Source: UBA8514 sp034933685 (GTDB taxonomy: Bacteria > Bacillota > Clostridia > Lachnospirales > Anaerotignaceae). Taken from it: 64,000 nucleotides of DNA. This document shows, in pieces, positions 26,522-34,345 of the stretch. The notes below the pieces were generated by a model, which saw only the letters and a list, made by a program, of their open reading frames with translations, searched no databases and had not been told where the DNA came from. The first letter of the stretch is position 1. Every line of letters begins with the position of its first letter. Where the stretch lies: NCBI GenBank assembly GCA_034933685.1, contig JAYFNB010000020.1:1-64000 (forward strand), in the 5' to 3' direction. The translations under genes and the position numbers were made by a program.

Positions 26522-26812
26522 TTATTGTCCTCCTAATTTTAATACTTTTGTCTGCTGTGCTTTTGGCAGTGCTTTAAATCCTTCTAAGTCCATAAGAATG
26601 AAACCGTGGTCATGTTCAACCTTGATGGTCCCTTGTTTAGGGTCAAACTTTCCTTTAAGGTCTACATGTTCAGCTCTCTCCCTTGCCATCACAGTGGCGT
26701 CATACATAGAAACTGAACTATTCTTATAAATCCTTGCGGCTTCAGCTATAATAAACTTTTCTTTCCTCATAGCTTCCTCTGCGGCTTTAACCTGTTCATC
26801 ATACTTGCCCAT
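26522..26812 (-). CDS. Hypothetical small phage protein
   Basis: A 96-residue helical protein (KYDEQVKAAEEAMRKEKFII, then KQGTIKVEHDHGFILMDLEG). ATG at 26812 lies inside the end of the PC4-like gene, with GGCGGTG upstream. It has no recognised family; a helical N-terminus followed by a short beta hairpin is all that can be said. Confidence 0.55.
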   Translation of the reverse strand: MGKYDEQVKAAEEAMRKEKFIIAEAARIYKNSSVSMYDATVMARERAEHVDLKGKFDPKQGTIKVEHDHGFILMDLEGFKALPKAQQTKVLKLGGQ

Positions 26813-27041
26813 TATCAGCACCGCCCTCTAAAGCTGTGTCAATGGCACTTCTAAGTGCTATAAGCTCATCCTTTGTTAAGGTAATGCCTTTTAACGGTTT
26901 ACTGTGGTTATCTTGCCAAGAACGAATATCATACTTAGGTGCACCACTGCCCCACTTAACAAGGTTTAATTCCTTACTATTATTTTCATTACCTGAAACC
27001 ACTCTAAATGGTTTAATAATTTCAAATTTTATGTCTGCCAT
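26799..27041 (-). CDS. PC4/YdbC-like ssDNA-binding protein
   Basis: An 80-residue protein of the YdbC-type PC4 fold: KELNLVKWGSGAPKYDIRSW followed by KGITLTKDELIALRSAI. These small proteins bind single-stranded nucleic acid and have been linked to replication or transcription. It overlaps the next small gene and belongs to the early operon. Confidence 0.8.
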   Translation of the reverse strand: MADIKFEIIKPFRVVSGNENNSKELNLVKWGSGAPKYDIRSWQDNHSKPLKGITLTKDELIALRSAIDTALEGGADNGQV

Positions 27042-27106
27042 AATATCCTCCTAAAAAAATGTATATAGTAACCGCAATAGAATGCGGTGTAATAGTTAAC
27101 CAAGCT

Positions 27107-27349
27107 TTACAATGCAATGCCTTTCTTTATATAGCCTCTGGCCGTATCACTTAATTCACCTGTTTTAAGTGGGCATTTGGGGTGAGATTTCTTATTGCAA
27201 ACGTCTATGCCTAAGCCTGTCCCACGGTTGAAGTTTCCCTTATGTATCTTGCAATAGTAAATCCACGAGATATACCCTACCTTCTTATGCCCCTTGTGCT
27301 TACAATCACTGCAAAGCCTATTTTCATCTATAGGTACAAATTTTTTCAT
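27107..27349 (-). CDS. Small Cys-rich zinc-binding phage protein
   Basis: An 80-residue protein with CSDCKHKG, YYCKIHKG, DVCNKKSHPKC. This cysteine/histidine spacing suggests one or two structural zinc sites. ATG at 27349 has AGGAGG eight bases upstream. It sits in the early operon; an accessory regulatory role is likely but unknown. Confidence 0.6.
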   Translation of the reverse strand: MKKFVPIDENRLCSDCKHKGHKKVGYISWIYYCKIHKGNFNRGTGLGIDVCNKKSHPKCPLKTGELSDTARGYIKKGIAL

Positions 27350-27434
27350 TTGCATTTCCTCCTAATCTGTGATATTTTCTAATTGAAAGTTTTTTCTTTG
27401 CCGCCGATGGAATGCCAGTTCCTAAGCGGCTTTT

Positions 27435-27602
27435 TTATTCCCATATATCCTGCTTGGTAAATAAGGACCACACGCCCAGCACTAATATAAACAGTGCCAT
27501 GGAGCAGTCTTTATCTTCTAATAAAACTGCCTTACTGGAGAAGTACAGCATTGTTAGCGACAGGATAATTGCAAACACTCCGAAAGCCTTTTGTTTTTTC
27601 AC
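27435..27602 (-). CDS. Small two-helix membrane protein
   Basis: A 55-residue protein beginning GTG at 27602 with AGGAGG upstream. Two hydrophobic stretches (KAFGVFAIILSLTMLYFSS and SMALFILVLGVWSLF) are separated by a charged turn. The longer in-frame reading overlaps the preceding gene and is not needed. Function is unknown; holins are usually placed after tail genes, so I do not call it one. Confidence 0.5.
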   Translation of the reverse strand: MKKQKAFGVFAIILSLTMLYFSSKAVLLEDKDCSMALFILVLGVWSLFTKQDIWE

Positions 27603-27633
27603 GGCTCGTCCTCCTATCCGTGTCTTATTTTCA

Positions 27634-28071
27634 TCATAAAAGTGTTGCATACCTCTCGGCACGTTCCGCCGCTTCAAGTTTTTCAATATATGTCCGTTTG
27701 TCCTTAACCACGCCATTCATATCATTTAGCTCGCCCCGCAATTCTCCAACCGTCCCCTTCCACCTGTCCCGAAGGTCTTTAAGATTACGACGATGTAGTT
27801 CAACAAGAGATAGTTGTTTCTTGCGTTCTTCCCTTTGAGCTATGTAATCAAGTCCCTCGTCATATTCAGCAAGCGTTATCGTCCCGTATCCATACAGGTC
27901 TTGCAACTCCTCAGCGGTCATGCAACCATGATAGCTTTGGTTTCTAATCTTCTCTAGGCGCTCTTCTGAAGCTTGCAACGCTGCCTTTGCATATTTTTTA
28001 TACAGCCTGTCTATATCAGCCGCCATCATCTTGGCAAGCTCAATATCCTGCTCAATATCTTGTTTTATCAC
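27634..28071 (-). CDS. Coiled-coil hypothetical phage protein
   Basis: A 145-residue, highly charged helical protein (ASEERLEKIRNQSYHGCMTA, EELQDLYGYGTITLAEYDEG, then a long coiled coil). GTG at 28071 follows AGGAGG. Such proteins are frequent in early regions of Clostridial prophages; no function is known. Confidence 0.6.
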   Translation of the reverse strand: MIKQDIEQDIELAKMMAADIDRLYKKYAKAALQASEERLEKIRNQSYHGCMTAEELQDLYGYGTITLAEYDEGLDYIAQREERKKQLSLVELHRRNLKDLRDRWKGTVGELRGELNDMNGVVKDKRTYIEKLEAAERAERYATLL

Positions 28072-28189
28072 AGCTTGTCCTCCTCTTCAATTCGCACAAA
28101 GGGCATATGTACTTTTGGCTGTTTTGTGCCGTTGTACTTACGTTCCACCTTTCACCGCATTTACGGCATATTCGAAAACGTACTGTCAT
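28052..28189 (-). CDS. Tiny Cys4 zinc-ribbon protein
   Basis: A 45-residue protein with CRKCGE and, later, CPLC plus another Cys, forming a zinc-ribbon pattern. ATG at 28189 has GAGGTGATTTAA directly upstream. Its end overlaps the start of the coiled-coil gene by 20 bases. The reading frame is short, but the ribosome site, overlap and motif make it real. Confidence 0.6.
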   Translation of the reverse strand: MTVRFRICRKCGERWNVSTTAQNSQKYICPLCELKRRTSCDKTRY

Positions 28190-28282
28190 TTAAATCACCT
28201 CTATCTACAAATTATTGCTAACACACATATCAACATTAAATAAATATTGGGAATTTGTGATGTGATGATATTTTTCATTTAC

Positions 28283-28516
28283 TCACCACCCATAATAATC
28301 AAGCTTGTCCACCGTGGTGCTAAATGCTTTTGCCAACACCTCTAATTCCACCGCTTTAAATGTGTTGGGATTGTCTATTCTGCCCTTAAATGTTTTTTCA
28401 CTTATCCGCATTTTTGCTGATAGTTCGGCATCACTTTTTCCACTTATCCGCTGAAAGTAATCAAATTTTGCAAGAAACTGTATTCGTGTGGTTGGCTTTT
28501 GCCTTGGCTTTGGCAT
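28283..28516 (-). CDS. Small HTH-like phage regulator
   Basis: A 77-residue basic protein. The segment SGKSDAELSAKMRISEKTFK, then LEVLAKAFSTTVDKLDYYGW, fits a degenerate XRE-type helix-turn-helix. The preferred start MPKPRQKP at 28516 follows GGAGGGG. It is in the early operon, so it may regulate lysis/lysogeny or early transcription. Confidence 0.6.
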   Translation of the reverse strand: MPKPRQKPTTRIQFLAKFDYFQRISGKSDAELSAKMRISEKTFKGRIDNPNTFKAVELEVLAKAFSTTVDKLDYYGW

Positions 28517-28539
28517 ATGTAACCCCTCCTTATTTTCCT

Positions 28540-28800
28540 TTAACATAATACAATTGCATATTCAGGACGATTCCAGTCCTCGCCATTGCGATATTCAATC
28601 ATAGCAAAGAATTTATCACTGCCATGATACAACGCCGGTATTCTGCAATCCTTATGGACACATCCGCTGCTGGTACTAAGCGTTTGACCGCCTTGCTTAC
28701 TCCACGGTGTTGCCTCCCTTAAGCCCCTACTAATTAAATGTGCTGCTTCTGCTGAACTAGTGATGAAAATCATATAACTTGAATTGTTTGTATTTTCCAT
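28540..28800 (-). CDS. Unknown small phage protein
   Basis: An 86-residue protein (MIFITSSAEAAHLISRGLRE, CVHKDCRIPALYHGSDKFFA). There is no recognised family. It lies directly between two HTH genes in the early operon with minimal spacing on both sides. A KDC/CVH pair might bind metal. Function is unknown. Confidence 0.5.
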   Translation of the reverse strand: MENTNNSSYMIFITSSAEAAHLISRGLREATPWSKQGGQTLSTSSGCVHKDCRIPALYHGSDKFFAMIEYRNGEDWNRPEYAIVLC

Positions 28801-28804
28801 TTGC

Positions 28805-29002
28805 TCAAACCTCCTGTTCTTCTAAAAAATATGTAATTGGCACGTTAAAGTAATTGGCTATTGCTTGAAGCTTATCCAACTTTGGGGTATACTTACCGTT
28901 TTTCCAGTCACTCAACGTCGACTGCAAAACTCCTGTTGATTTTGATACCTCATATGGAGTGACATTGCGTTTTTTAAGCAAAGATTCAAATTTCATATAC
29001 AT
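28805..29002 (-). CDS. Cro-like XRE regulator
   Basis: A 65-residue single-domain helix-turn-helix protein (YEVSKSTGVLQSTLSDWKNG, then YFNVPITYFLEE). It is the first leftward gene from the lysogeny control region and therefore the natural Cro counterpart of the rightward repressor. RBS AGGAGG precedes it. Confidence 0.8.
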   Translation of the reverse strand: MYMKFESLLKKRNVTPYEVSKSTGVLQSTLSDWKNGKYTPKLDKLQAIANYFNVPITYFLEEQEV

Positions 29003-29222
29003 TCAAACACCTCCTATCAAAAAATAAAAAAACTATTGCATATACTTCAGAAATATGATATATTCTAATCACCACAAAAGTAATATATTTTTCTGTAGTA
29101 TGCATCGCTTTTTAATTTAGTTATCCGTTGCATACTCATACTATACTTTAGTTTTCCGATAAAGTCAATTAAATTTTATCAGTTTTTTAAAGTATGTCAT
29201 TTTTTATGAAAGGGCGATACAA
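29003..29222. promoter_or_regulatory. Lysogeny control region with repeated TGCATACT-type half-sites
   Basis: Between the divergent Cro-like and repressor genes are AGTATGCA (29097-29104) and TGCATACT (29129-29136), an inverted pair. Related half-sites TGCATATACT (about 29037) and AAGTATGTCA (29190) flank it. These are likely operators overlapping back-to-back promoters. The exact promoter boxes are not clear enough to assign. Confidence 0.6.
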
Positions 29223-29651
29223 ATGTATGAGATTTTTGAACAACTTTTACAAAAATTTGGTGTTACCGCCTACAAGGTATCAAAAGAAGCTGGAGTTTCC
29301 CAGTCGATGCTTTCTGAGTGGAAAAAAGGGAGTTACACCCCTAAACAGGATAAGCTTCAAAAAATTGCGGACTACTTCGGAGTGACTGTTGATTATTTAA
29401 TGACAGGAAAAGAAATTAAGCCCGAGAAAAAGACAGGACTAACTGCAAGGGATGAAAAAGACATTGCAAAGGACCTGGATAACATAATGGAAAAGCTGAC
29501 AAATAAAGAGGATGGGCCTGCAAGCTTTAACGGTGAGGATATGTCAGAAGAAACCGCTTCGCTTTTTAAGGATGAATTAGAAAGGGCTTTAAGGATTTTG
29601 AAAGTAATTAACAAGGAAAAATATAACCCTAACAAGAACAAAAGCAGGTGA
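29223..29651 (+). CDS. Phage repressor, XRE family
   Basis: A 142-residue repressor. The N-terminal helix-turn-helix (YKVSKEAGVSQSMLSEWKKG, YFGVTVDYLMTGKE) is closely similar to the Cro-like protein's. The C-terminal half is a charged linker without the Ser/Lys protease of LexA-type repressors. The next gene is an ImmA/IrrE metalloprotease, so induction probably occurs by cleavage by that protease instead of RecA-type self-cleavage. Confidence 0.85.
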   Translation: MYEIFEQLLQKFGVTAYKVSKEAGVSQSMLSEWKKGSYTPKQDKLQKIADYFGVTVDYLMTGKEIKPEKKTGLTARDEKDIAKDLDNIMEKLTNKEDGPASFNGEDMSEETASLFKDELERALRILKVINKEKYNPNKNKSR

Positions 29652-29655
29652 TATT

Positions 29656-30090
29656 TTGGGGAAGAGTATTAAAGATATAGTTAATTATTACGTGCGGAAG
29701 TTTGGTACAAATGACCCTTTCCGTATTGCAAAATATCTAAATATATTAGTTCAACACGGAAATTTAGGGGAATATAGCGGTTGCTATACATTCCTAAAAA
29801 AACATAGATATATATTCCTTAATCAAAACTTAGATGAAAATGAAACTATGCTTGTAATGGCCCACGAACTGGGTCATGCCATATTGCACAGCCGAACCAA
29901 TTGTTATTTTATAAGAAACAAAACATTTTTGTTATGTAGCCGAATTGAGAGAGAAGCAAACCTTTTTCTTGTTAATCTATTTATAAGTGATGATGACTTA
30001 AGAGAACGAAGAGAATGTACGGTGTCACAGCTTTCCTGTGAATTTGGTTTAGACGAAAATTTAATTGAATTAAGAATTAAAGGGAAATAA
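29656..30090 (+). CDS. ImmA/IrrE-type metallopeptidase
   Basis: A 144-residue protein with the zinc-protease motif MAHELGHAILHS near residue 74 and a distal ESxxN-like region (EREANLFLVNLF). In ICEBs1 and phages this family cleaves the partner repressor. TTG at 29656 follows AGGTGATATT. The gene is five bases behind the repressor stop, so the two are co-transcribed. Confidence 0.88.
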   Translation: MGKSIKDIVNYYVRKFGTNDPFRIAKYLNILVQHGNLGEYSGCYTFLKKHRYIFLNQNLDENETMLVMAHELGHAILHSRTNCYFIRNKTFLLCSRIEREANLFLVNLFISDDDLRERRECTVSQLSCEFGLDENLIELRIKGK

Positions 30091-30132
30091 AAAACCACCC
30101 CAGTACCGTAAATACTGGAGTGGCGAAACAAG
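30090..30132 (+). terminator. Hairpin after the ImmA-type gene
   Basis: CCACCCCAGTA and TACTGGAGTGG (about 30096-30124) pair imperfectly around CCGTAAA. No strong T-run follows, so it is a weak terminator or processing hairpin. Confidence 0.35.
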
Positions 30133-30212
30133 AAGTTAACGTCAAGTAACGAAAACCCTTAATCACATTATAGCATTATGTTAAATAATGTCAAATTAAG
30201 GGAGGGAAAAAA

Positions 30213-31013
30213 ATGAGTGAAACACAACTGCAGCTACGAACAGGCTTTATTGAGAGAATTGCTGAAAACGATGTAATCCCACAAAGAATTACAGACGGAT
30301 ATGTAAATGCCACAATAATGTGCAAAGCGTGTGGAAAATTAGTAGCAGATTATATGAGATTATCATCAACAAGAGACTTTTTAAAAGAGTTATCTACGTC
30401 TATGGGAATCCCCATAGACGTCTTAGTTCAAACAATGACAACTGGGAAAAATGAATTTCGTGGTACATGGGTTCATCCAAAAATTGCAATCAACTTAGCC
30501 CAATGGCTTTCCCCAAAATTTGCAGTCCTCGTGTCCGAATGGGTATTTGAATGGATGTCTGGAAATGTTAGGGCAAATAACCTGCCATACCATTTAAAGC
30601 GCTACATGACTAATATTCACAATGTTCCTTATGGCTACTTTTCGATGCTAAACGAAGTTACCCTTGCACTTATTGGGCCATTAGAACAGATGGGCCATAC
30701 TATAGGTTCTGGTATGATTCCCGATATATCACTCGGGAAGACCTTTTCAAAACATCTTAGAGGATTGGGACATCCTGTGGATAGTTATCCAACTTACCCC
30801 CATGAGTTTGAAGATGGACGCGTTGTACAGGCAAGAGCTTATCCGAATGAACTAATTGGTGAGCTTCGTAGATTTTTCACAGAAACGTGGTTAAAAGATA
30901 AATCCAGACAATATTTTAAAGAACGAGATCCTAAAGCATTACCTTATCTTGAAAAATTCTTACAATTACCAAATTACAGAGATGTTATGGGGTATATCGA
31001 AATAAACGATTGA
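30213..31013 (+). CDS. KilA-N domain protein, possible antirepressor
   Basis: A 266-residue protein. Residues about 20-115 match KilA-N (RITDGYVNATIMCKACGK, TGKNEFRGTWVHPKIAINLA, QWLSPKFAVLVSEWVFEW). The C-terminal half (GPLEQMGHTIGSGMIPDISL, then GKTFSKHLRGLG) resembles P63C-like phage domains. KilA-N/P63C proteins often act as antirepressors or DNA-binding regulators. It has its own ribosome site (GGGAGGG) and sits between the repressor operon and the integrase. Confidence 0.8.
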   Translation: MSETQLQLRTGFIERIAENDVIPQRITDGYVNATIMCKACGKLVADYMRLSSTRDFLKELSTSMGIPIDVLVQTMTTGKNEFRGTWVHPKIAINLAQWLSPKFAVLVSEWVFEWMSGNVRANNLPYHLKRYMTNIHNVPYGYFSMLNEVTLALIGPLEQMGHTIGSGMIPDISLGKTFSKHLRGLGHPVDSYPTYPHEFEDGRVVQARAYPNELIGELRRFFTETWLKDKSRQYFKERDPKALPYLEKFLQLPNYRDVMGYIEIND

Positions 31014-31164
31014 AATATCGATATAAAAAAGCCCCTCCTGCTACCAACAGGAAGGACTTAATATACAGCGGTCATACAAAGTATAACGCTCTCTACCCGA
31101 GTAAAATTATACCATAAGACCGCCTTTATTTCTATACCCAAAATACAAAGGAGGTCATTTTTTT

Positions 31165-32211
31165 ATGGCAAAAGCTAAAAAGTTGCCATCTGGTCAGTGG
31201 AGAGCTCTTGTATACAGCCATACTGACATTGTAGATGCCAAAAAGGTTCGCCGTTACGAAAGTTTTACAGCCAATAAAGCTAAAGAAGCCGAATATATGG
31301 CAGCGGAATTCAAGCTAAAAAGAGAACGTGATAGAAATCCACTTAATAAAACTGTAGGCGAAACTATAGACGAATATATTGACACTAAAACAAACGTCTT
31401 ATCCCCTTCTACAGTTCGTTCGTATAAATACTATAGAAAGCACCATCTTCAAAAATTAATGCCTGTACGGCTATCTGAGGTCACTCAAACAGATATTCAA
31501 AGTGCGGTTAACACCGAAGCTAAATTGTGGTCACCTAAAACAGTTCGCAATCTCCACGGATTGCTGTCAGCAACATTGAAAGAATACCTTCCACACTTTG
31601 AACTAAATACCGTCCTACCTCAAAAAATTAAAAAGGATATATACATTCCTACCGATAACGATATTGCCGTTCTTTTATCCAATTGCAAAATTGACAACCT
31701 AAGACTAGCTATTATCCTTGCGTACTCCATGGGCTTAAGAAGAAGTGAAATTTGCGCTCTTAAAGTTCAAAACATAGACTACACAAAAAAACTATTGCGA
31801 ATAAAAGGTGCTGTTGTTTTAAATGACGATAAAACTTGGCAAACCAAAACAACTAAAACCCTTGCCAGCGATAGAGTTCTCCACATTCCTGATGTAGCAT
31901 ATGCCGAACTAGAGAAATTCAAAGGCCAGCCTATTGCAACCCCTTTATTAACATATGTACCAAGTCAAATAACCGATAGCTTTAAAAGATTAGTTGACCG
32001 TTGCGGACTGCCCCATTTTCGTTTTCACGACTTAAGGCACTATAACGCCTCTATGATGCTTGCACTTAATATACCTGACAAATACGCAATGCAGATTATG
32101 GGCCACTCAACAAATAATATGCTAAAAACGGTTTATCAGCACACCACCGCCACTAAAATGGATGATGTTTATGAGCAAATTAATCAACATTTAAACATAA
32201 ACAATAAGTGA
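31165..32211 (+). CDS. int: Tyrosine integrase
   Basis: A 348-residue tyrosine recombinase. It has an N-terminal AP2-like arm-binding region, a core-binding domain and a catalytic domain. The catalytic signatures are GLRRSEICALKV (Arg), FHDLRHYNASM (His-x-x-Arg) and IMGHSTNNMLKTVYQHTT (His/Tyr). It lies 59 bases from the tRNA-like attachment site, as expected for site-specific integration into a tRNA 3' end. Confidence 0.93.
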   Translation: MAKAKKLPSGQWRALVYSHTDIVDAKKVRRYESFTANKAKEAEYMAAEFKLKRERDRNPLNKTVGETIDEYIDTKTNVLSPSTVRSYKYYRKHHLQKLMPVRLSEVTQTDIQSAVNTEAKLWSPKTVRNLHGLLSATLKEYLPHFELNTVLPQKIKKDIYIPTDNDIAVLLSNCKIDNLRLAIILAYSMGLRRSEICALKVQNIDYTKKLLRIKGAVVLNDDKTWQTKTTKTLASDRVLHIPDVAYAELEKFKGQPIATPLLTYVPSQITDSFKRLVDRCGLPHFRFHDLRHYNASMMLALNIPDKYAMQIMGHSTNNMLKTVYQHTTATKMDDVYEQINQHLNINNK

Positions 32212-32269
32212 TATGCAACACGAAATGCAACACAAACCACGTCTACCCCTTGATTTTACAGCAATTTTT

Positions 32270-32294
32270 GTGGGTTCAAGTCCCACTGCCCGCA
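32270..32294 (+). other. Prophage attachment site: 3' end of a tRNA
   Basis: GTGGGTTCAAGTCCCAC forms a T-arm and is followed by acceptor strand TGCCCGC plus A. No matching 5' half lies upstream in this window. This is therefore the right-hand attachment copy made by integration into a tRNA gene. The acceptor sequence fits a tRNA starting GCGGGCA, possibly tRNA-Leu. Confidence 0.8.
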
Positions 32295-32301
32295 GTAAGC
32301 T

Positions 32302-32345
32302 AAAACCCTTGAAAACACGGTGTTGCCAAAGTTTTCAAGGGTTTT
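32302..32345 (+). terminator. Terminator just outside the attachment site
   Basis: AAAACCCTTGAAAAC (32302-32316) pairs with GTTTTCAAGGGTTTT (32331-32345), a 15-bp stem followed by more T's. It was probably the original terminator of the tRNA gene before the phage inserted. Confidence 0.85.
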
Positions 32346-32564
32346 TTAATGTTCTAATTCTATAAAATTTCGTAACAAATTCCAATTTGGCGTAATAAAT
32401 TAGTGTGTTTTTTTCTACATTCTTTAACATAATATAAACTTGTCATCCAACTATAACACATTTAAGTAGTCAAGTCATTCTGTATCATATAAAAACATTT
32501 TAATTCTTTCTGAATATTATGTAGTTGAAGATAACCGCATTAATACTCATAAAGAGAGAACTTC

Positions 32565-33113
32565 ATGTCACAATATATTATTGATAGTAACAAAAATATT
32601 CAGTCAACAGAGGTAGTTAGTATTCCTGTTTCATTATCTAAATCCATTCAAGGACAATATTTTGTAGGTCAAACAAAACCTATATTTGTATGTGATAAAA
32701 AAATAGCATGGGCTGGTTTAATAAACCCATGCAATTCAGGCGTAAATTTATTTGCAAATATATTCACTATCTCAAATTTTTCTCAAGACTATTTAACTGC
32801 CGAAATTTGGCTCAATACAGATTTTCCAGAAGATGCAGATGTATCCTCTTTGATTTCTCCATCCAATACTGCTTTATACCAATTTCCCCACAATAAGGTA
32901 AATATTAAATCTCTAAATTCAACTACTGTCTTTCCTTGTAATGACGTTAATATATACAAAAGAATAGTACCTCCAAATACAACATTAGTAAGCGAAGAAG
33001 ATGGAAAGTTTATAGAGCCTCCAGGGGGAAACTATACAATAGTTTTAAAATCGTCAAGTTCTATACTTGATACAATAATAATTGCATTTGGCTGGTGGGA
33101 ACAATCAATTTAA
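32565..33113 (+). CDS. DUF6143-family protein
   Basis: A 182-residue protein with GQYFVGQTKPIFVCDKKIA, NPCNSGVNLFANIFTISNFS, VPPNTTLVSEEDGKFIEPP and a final IAFGWWEQSI. These recur in DUF6143 proteins of spore-forming Firmicutes, a family of unknown function. It has no signal peptide. ATG at 32565 follows a weak AGAGAG. The 217 bases before it are AT-rich, with no clear promoter; a sporulation-type promoter is possible but not proven. Confidence 0.7.
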   Translation: MSQYIIDSNKNIQSTEVVSIPVSLSKSIQGQYFVGQTKPIFVCDKKIAWAGLINPCNSGVNLFANIFTISNFSQDYLTAEIWLNTDFPEDADVSSLISPSNTALYQFPHNKVNIKSLNSTTVFPCNDVNIYKRIVPPNTTLVSEEDGKFIEPPGGNYTIVLKSSSSILDTIIIAFGWWEQSI

Positions 33114-33294
33114 TATTTCCCAAATATAAGATTTCTATATCTGTTGAGACTTTTATGTAGTTAAAAGTCTCTTTTTTTGCTTTCTTTTTCTAGTTAATTT
33201 TATTAACTATGATTTGATTGTTAATATTTTTGCAAATAGATTTTTGATATTTTACTACTGGCCGTCTGAAAATTTCACGATTTTTAAAAAACGA

Positions 33295-33322
33295 TTGACA
33301 TTTTTCATAATTTAGATATAAT
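33295..33322 (+). promoter_or_regulatory. Promoter of tRNA-Gly
   Basis: TTGACA (33295-33300), 16 bases, TATAAT (33317-33322). This is a near-consensus sigma-A promoter just upstream of the tRNA. Confidence 0.85.
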
Positions 33323-33333
33323 AGTATTCACAT

Positions 33334-33404
33334 GCGGGTGTAGTTCAATGGTAGAACGTCAGCCTTCCAAGCTGAACACGTGAGTTCGATTCTCATCACC
33401 CGCT
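33334..33404 (+). tRNA. tRNA-Gly (anticodon TCC)
   Basis: A 71-base cloverleaf: acceptor GCGGGTG/CACCCGC, D-stem GTTC/GAAC, anticodon stem TCAGC/GCTGA around loop CTTCCAA (anticodon TCC), T-stem GTGAG with loop TTCGATT. A T-run follows directly. No CCA is encoded. Confidence 0.95.
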
Positions 33405-33587
33405 TTTTTTATGCTCATTAACTCATCTTGTTTAACCCCTCTTTACTTCCATTTCGTTTTTCATCAGCCAACAAAACAAACCCATAATGTAAACAAATAT
33501 TAATCAGTGAATGATAATTGTAAATTGGACATAAAACTAGTCATTCGTGGCATAGAATTAAAAAATTAATTTTAAGAGGTGTATGCA

Positions 33588-34034
33588 GTGAAAGTGCTTA
33601 ACCCACAAAAAGTATTTGTACAGTATCGAGATGCCCTGACTCCTTATAACCCAATTATCAGCAGAAAATATACTATAACCCATTCCGATACAACCGCAGA
33701 ATTATTTGTTTTTATTTCAAACAATTTTGCTGAAGACAAAATTACCAATTTGCGTGATGAAGTAAGGGTTGCATGGCAACAGAATAAAACTAAACTTGTT
33801 TTAATGGGTTCTGTACTGGTAGATGGCACTGGAGTAGTTGGTAAACCAGAAATTCGTAATAAAATTTTCTATAACGAAATGCCAACAGCACTCCAAGCCT
33901 TAAGACAAGCTGACAGATTCTTATTCCACGAAAATCCAACTTTGAACAGCACCCCAATACTTATTCATTTCATTTCAAGCAATAACTCTTATGATAAAGT
34001 TTATTCCTTTGGGGTTATTGGAGATTATAGGTAA
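33588..34034 (+). CDS. Staygreen-family protein
   Basis: A 148-residue protein matching the Staygreen (SGR) fold: VLNPQKVFVQYRDALTPYNP, RKYTITHSDTTAELFVFI, RDEVRVAWQ, and PTALQALRQADRFLFHENP. Plant SGR removes magnesium from chlorophyll; bacterial relatives occur in non-photosynthetic Firmicutes and their substrate is not settled. I prefer GTG at 33588 because AAGAGGTG sits just upstream. An earlier GTG at 33579 would overlap that ribosome site. A stand-alone gene after tRNA-Gly. Confidence 0.8.
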   Translation: MKVLNPQKVFVQYRDALTPYNPIISRKYTITHSDTTAELFVFISNNFAEDKITNLRDEVRVAWQQNKTKLVLMGSVLVDGTGVVGKPEIRNKIFYNEMPTALQALRQADRFLFHENPTLNSTPILIHFISSNNSYDKVYSFGVIGDYR

Positions 34035-34147
34035 AACATATATCTCCAATAAAATACTATTAATTAAGAAAAAATAGTATTTTATTTTCGACTTATTTTA
34101 CACATACTTTTATTCTTTTAGGATATCCTAAATTCGAGGTGAAAAGT

Positions 34148-34291
34148 ATGAATAAAAAAACTGTGCAAAGACCAACAACAAATGAAAAAAAAGAAAAATA
34201 TACTTACAGTGAAGACCCTGAGATAGACACAGACCTTGCAGTGCCCATAATTGAAAATGACTTGAAGGTTCCGGATCCTAAAGATTTTTAA
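34148..34291 (+). CDS. Small acidic 47-residue protein
   Basis: A 47-codon gene with GAGGTG upstream and ATG at 34148. The peptide is basic at its start (MNKKTVQRPTTNEKKEKYTY) and acidic at its end (SEDPEIDTDLAVPIIEND). No family is recognised. Its ribosome site and a short gap to the next gene suggest it is real. Confidence 0.5.
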   Translation: MNKKTVQRPTTNEKKEKYTYSEDPEIDTDLAVPIIENDLKVPDPKDF

Positions 34292-34345
34292 ATCTATCAA
34301 CCATAACCTTAATAATGAAAATTAAATGCTTAGGAGGCACTATAA

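Noticed and set aside
27071..27090. ACCGCA/TGCGGT short hairpin between the PC4-like and Cys-rich genes
   Set aside because: A 6-bp stem without T-run is too weak to assign a role.
27400..27434. GCCGC...GCGGCTTTTTT hairpin reading as a plus-strand terminator inside the leftward early operon
   Set aside because: No plus-strand gene ends there; on the minus strand it lacks a T-run, so I did not list it as a terminator.
27435..27602. The two-helix membrane protein as a holin
   Set aside because: It lies in the early operon near the lysogeny switch, not beside an endolysin, which should be beyond the left edge.
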